Below are positions 63,664 to 64,000 of a DNA stretch of 64,000 bases, piece after piece (the first letter of the stretch is position 1; every line of letters begins with the position of its first letter). Source of the stretch: Vespula vulgaris (taxonomy: Eukaryota; Arthropoda; Insecta; Hymenoptera; Vespidae). A program made the position numbers and the translations under genes. The DNA lies in the NCBI RefSeq assembly GCF_905475345.1, contig NC_066601.1:310001-374000 (forward strand), read 5' to 3'. The notes below the pieces were generated by a model. The model did no database searches. It had not been told where the DNA came from and saw only the letters and a program-made list of their open reading frames with translations.

Positions 63664-63796
63664 GTAAAATTAAAAACAATTTTTTTAGTAATACAAATCT
63701 TACAAATATCCGTATCTTTTCTCCCGATTTTTTGATTTCTTAAATCTCTTTCTAGGACTGTGTTGATCGTAAGAAAAAAAGAAACGAAAATTCACG

Positions 63797-64000
63797 ATGT
63801 ATAGTAACTCAAAGTTCTCGAATTCATCGATGTCTAAATCGATAGACATTGAGTTTTTCTATCTGATCTACGAAGTTCAGAATGGATTTCGTGATTCAAA
63901 GAAACAAATCCTTAAAGGGATAAACGGTTTTTTTAAATCCGGAGAAATGACAGCTATCATGGGCCTGTCTGGAGCTGGAAAATCAACGTTGTTGAACATT
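63797..64000 (+). CDS. ABCG-family transporter, N-terminus (cut by window end)
   Basis: ATG at 63797, 41 bp after an acceptor at 63755; 68 codons remain open to the window edge. Residues ~16-47 are DIEFFYLIYEVQ, then DSKKQILKGINGFFKSGEMTAI, and residues 56-64 are the Walker A motif GLSGAGKST followed by LLNI. An N-terminal nucleotide-binding domain with ILKGINGFFKSGEMTAIMG upstream of Walker A is the arrangement of ABCG half-transporters (NBD before membrane domain), such as insect ABCG1/ABCG4/Atet-like proteins that export lipids. The canonical GPSGAGKST has Leu instead of Pro, a tolerated change. An internal Met at residue 12 is an alternative start. Confidence 0.88.
   Translation, partial: MYSNSKFSNSSMSKSIDIEFFYLIYEVQNGFRDSKKQILKGINGFFKSGEMTAIMGLSGAGKSTLLNI

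Noticed and set aside
1..64000. CRISPR arrays, bacterial operons, rRNA genes, telomeric TTAGG arrays, endogenous virus genes
   Set aside because: Looked for on both strands and not found. The repeats present are microsatellites and eukaryotic transposon remains.

Overview
The window is animal nuclear DNA: very A+T-rich, with short GT-AG introns, metazoan gene families, many AT/CA microsatellites and decayed transposons. It is most likely an insect, and I favour a bee, wasp or ant. That is inferred from base composition, intron sizes and families (CYP4, ABCG, GIGYF, PIGA, TM2D1, RSPH10B, CABLES), not from a search. All exon joins below were derived by hand. Where I give a complete model, every junction is GT-AG and the reading frame closes exactly.

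Left part (1-12.5 kb). The last exon of a CABLES-like gene (+) is followed by intergenic DNA holding a broken PIF/Harbinger transposase and a possible MADF-like relic. Next come RSPH10B (-, 10 exons, 767 aa), a divergently transcribed unknown gene (+, 4 exons, 243 aa) and TM2D1 (-, 3 exons, 186 aa). RSPH10B and the unknown gene start 373 bp apart, suggesting a shared axonemal/testis promoter.

12.5-24 kb is gene-poor and dominated by copy A of a repeat of about 7 kb. It has long, nested inverted arms around a central loop. The loop carries a spliced, open three-exon ORF resembling the large extracellular loop of a tetraspanin. Copy B lies at about 49-54 kb (damaged), with smaller fragments at 13.0 and 44.0 kb.

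24.9-37.4 kb holds GIGYF (+, 15 coding exons, 1397 aa), which represses translation together with 4EHP, and PIGA (-, 6 exons, 430 aa), the catalytic subunit for the first step of GPI-anchor synthesis. They are arranged tail to tail. A 0.5 kb inverted-repeat element sits in GIGYF intron 6.

37.4-64 kb contains an old tandem segmental duplication. The intact unit has a CYP4-family P450 (-, 12 exons, 537 aa) followed by the start of an ABCG transporter (+, cut by the window end). The decayed unit, about 15 kb to the left, has a CYP4 pseudogene that lost its N-terminal exons and heme cysteine, followed by a recognisable copy of the ABCG 5' leader exon. A tRNA-derived repeat, a 0.5 kb inverted-repeat element, repeat copy B and a non-LTR retrotransposon ORF1 relic are scattered through it.

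The most unusual object is the inverted-arm element with a spliced tetraspanin-like ORF in its loop. The second is the duplicated CYP4-ABCG block.
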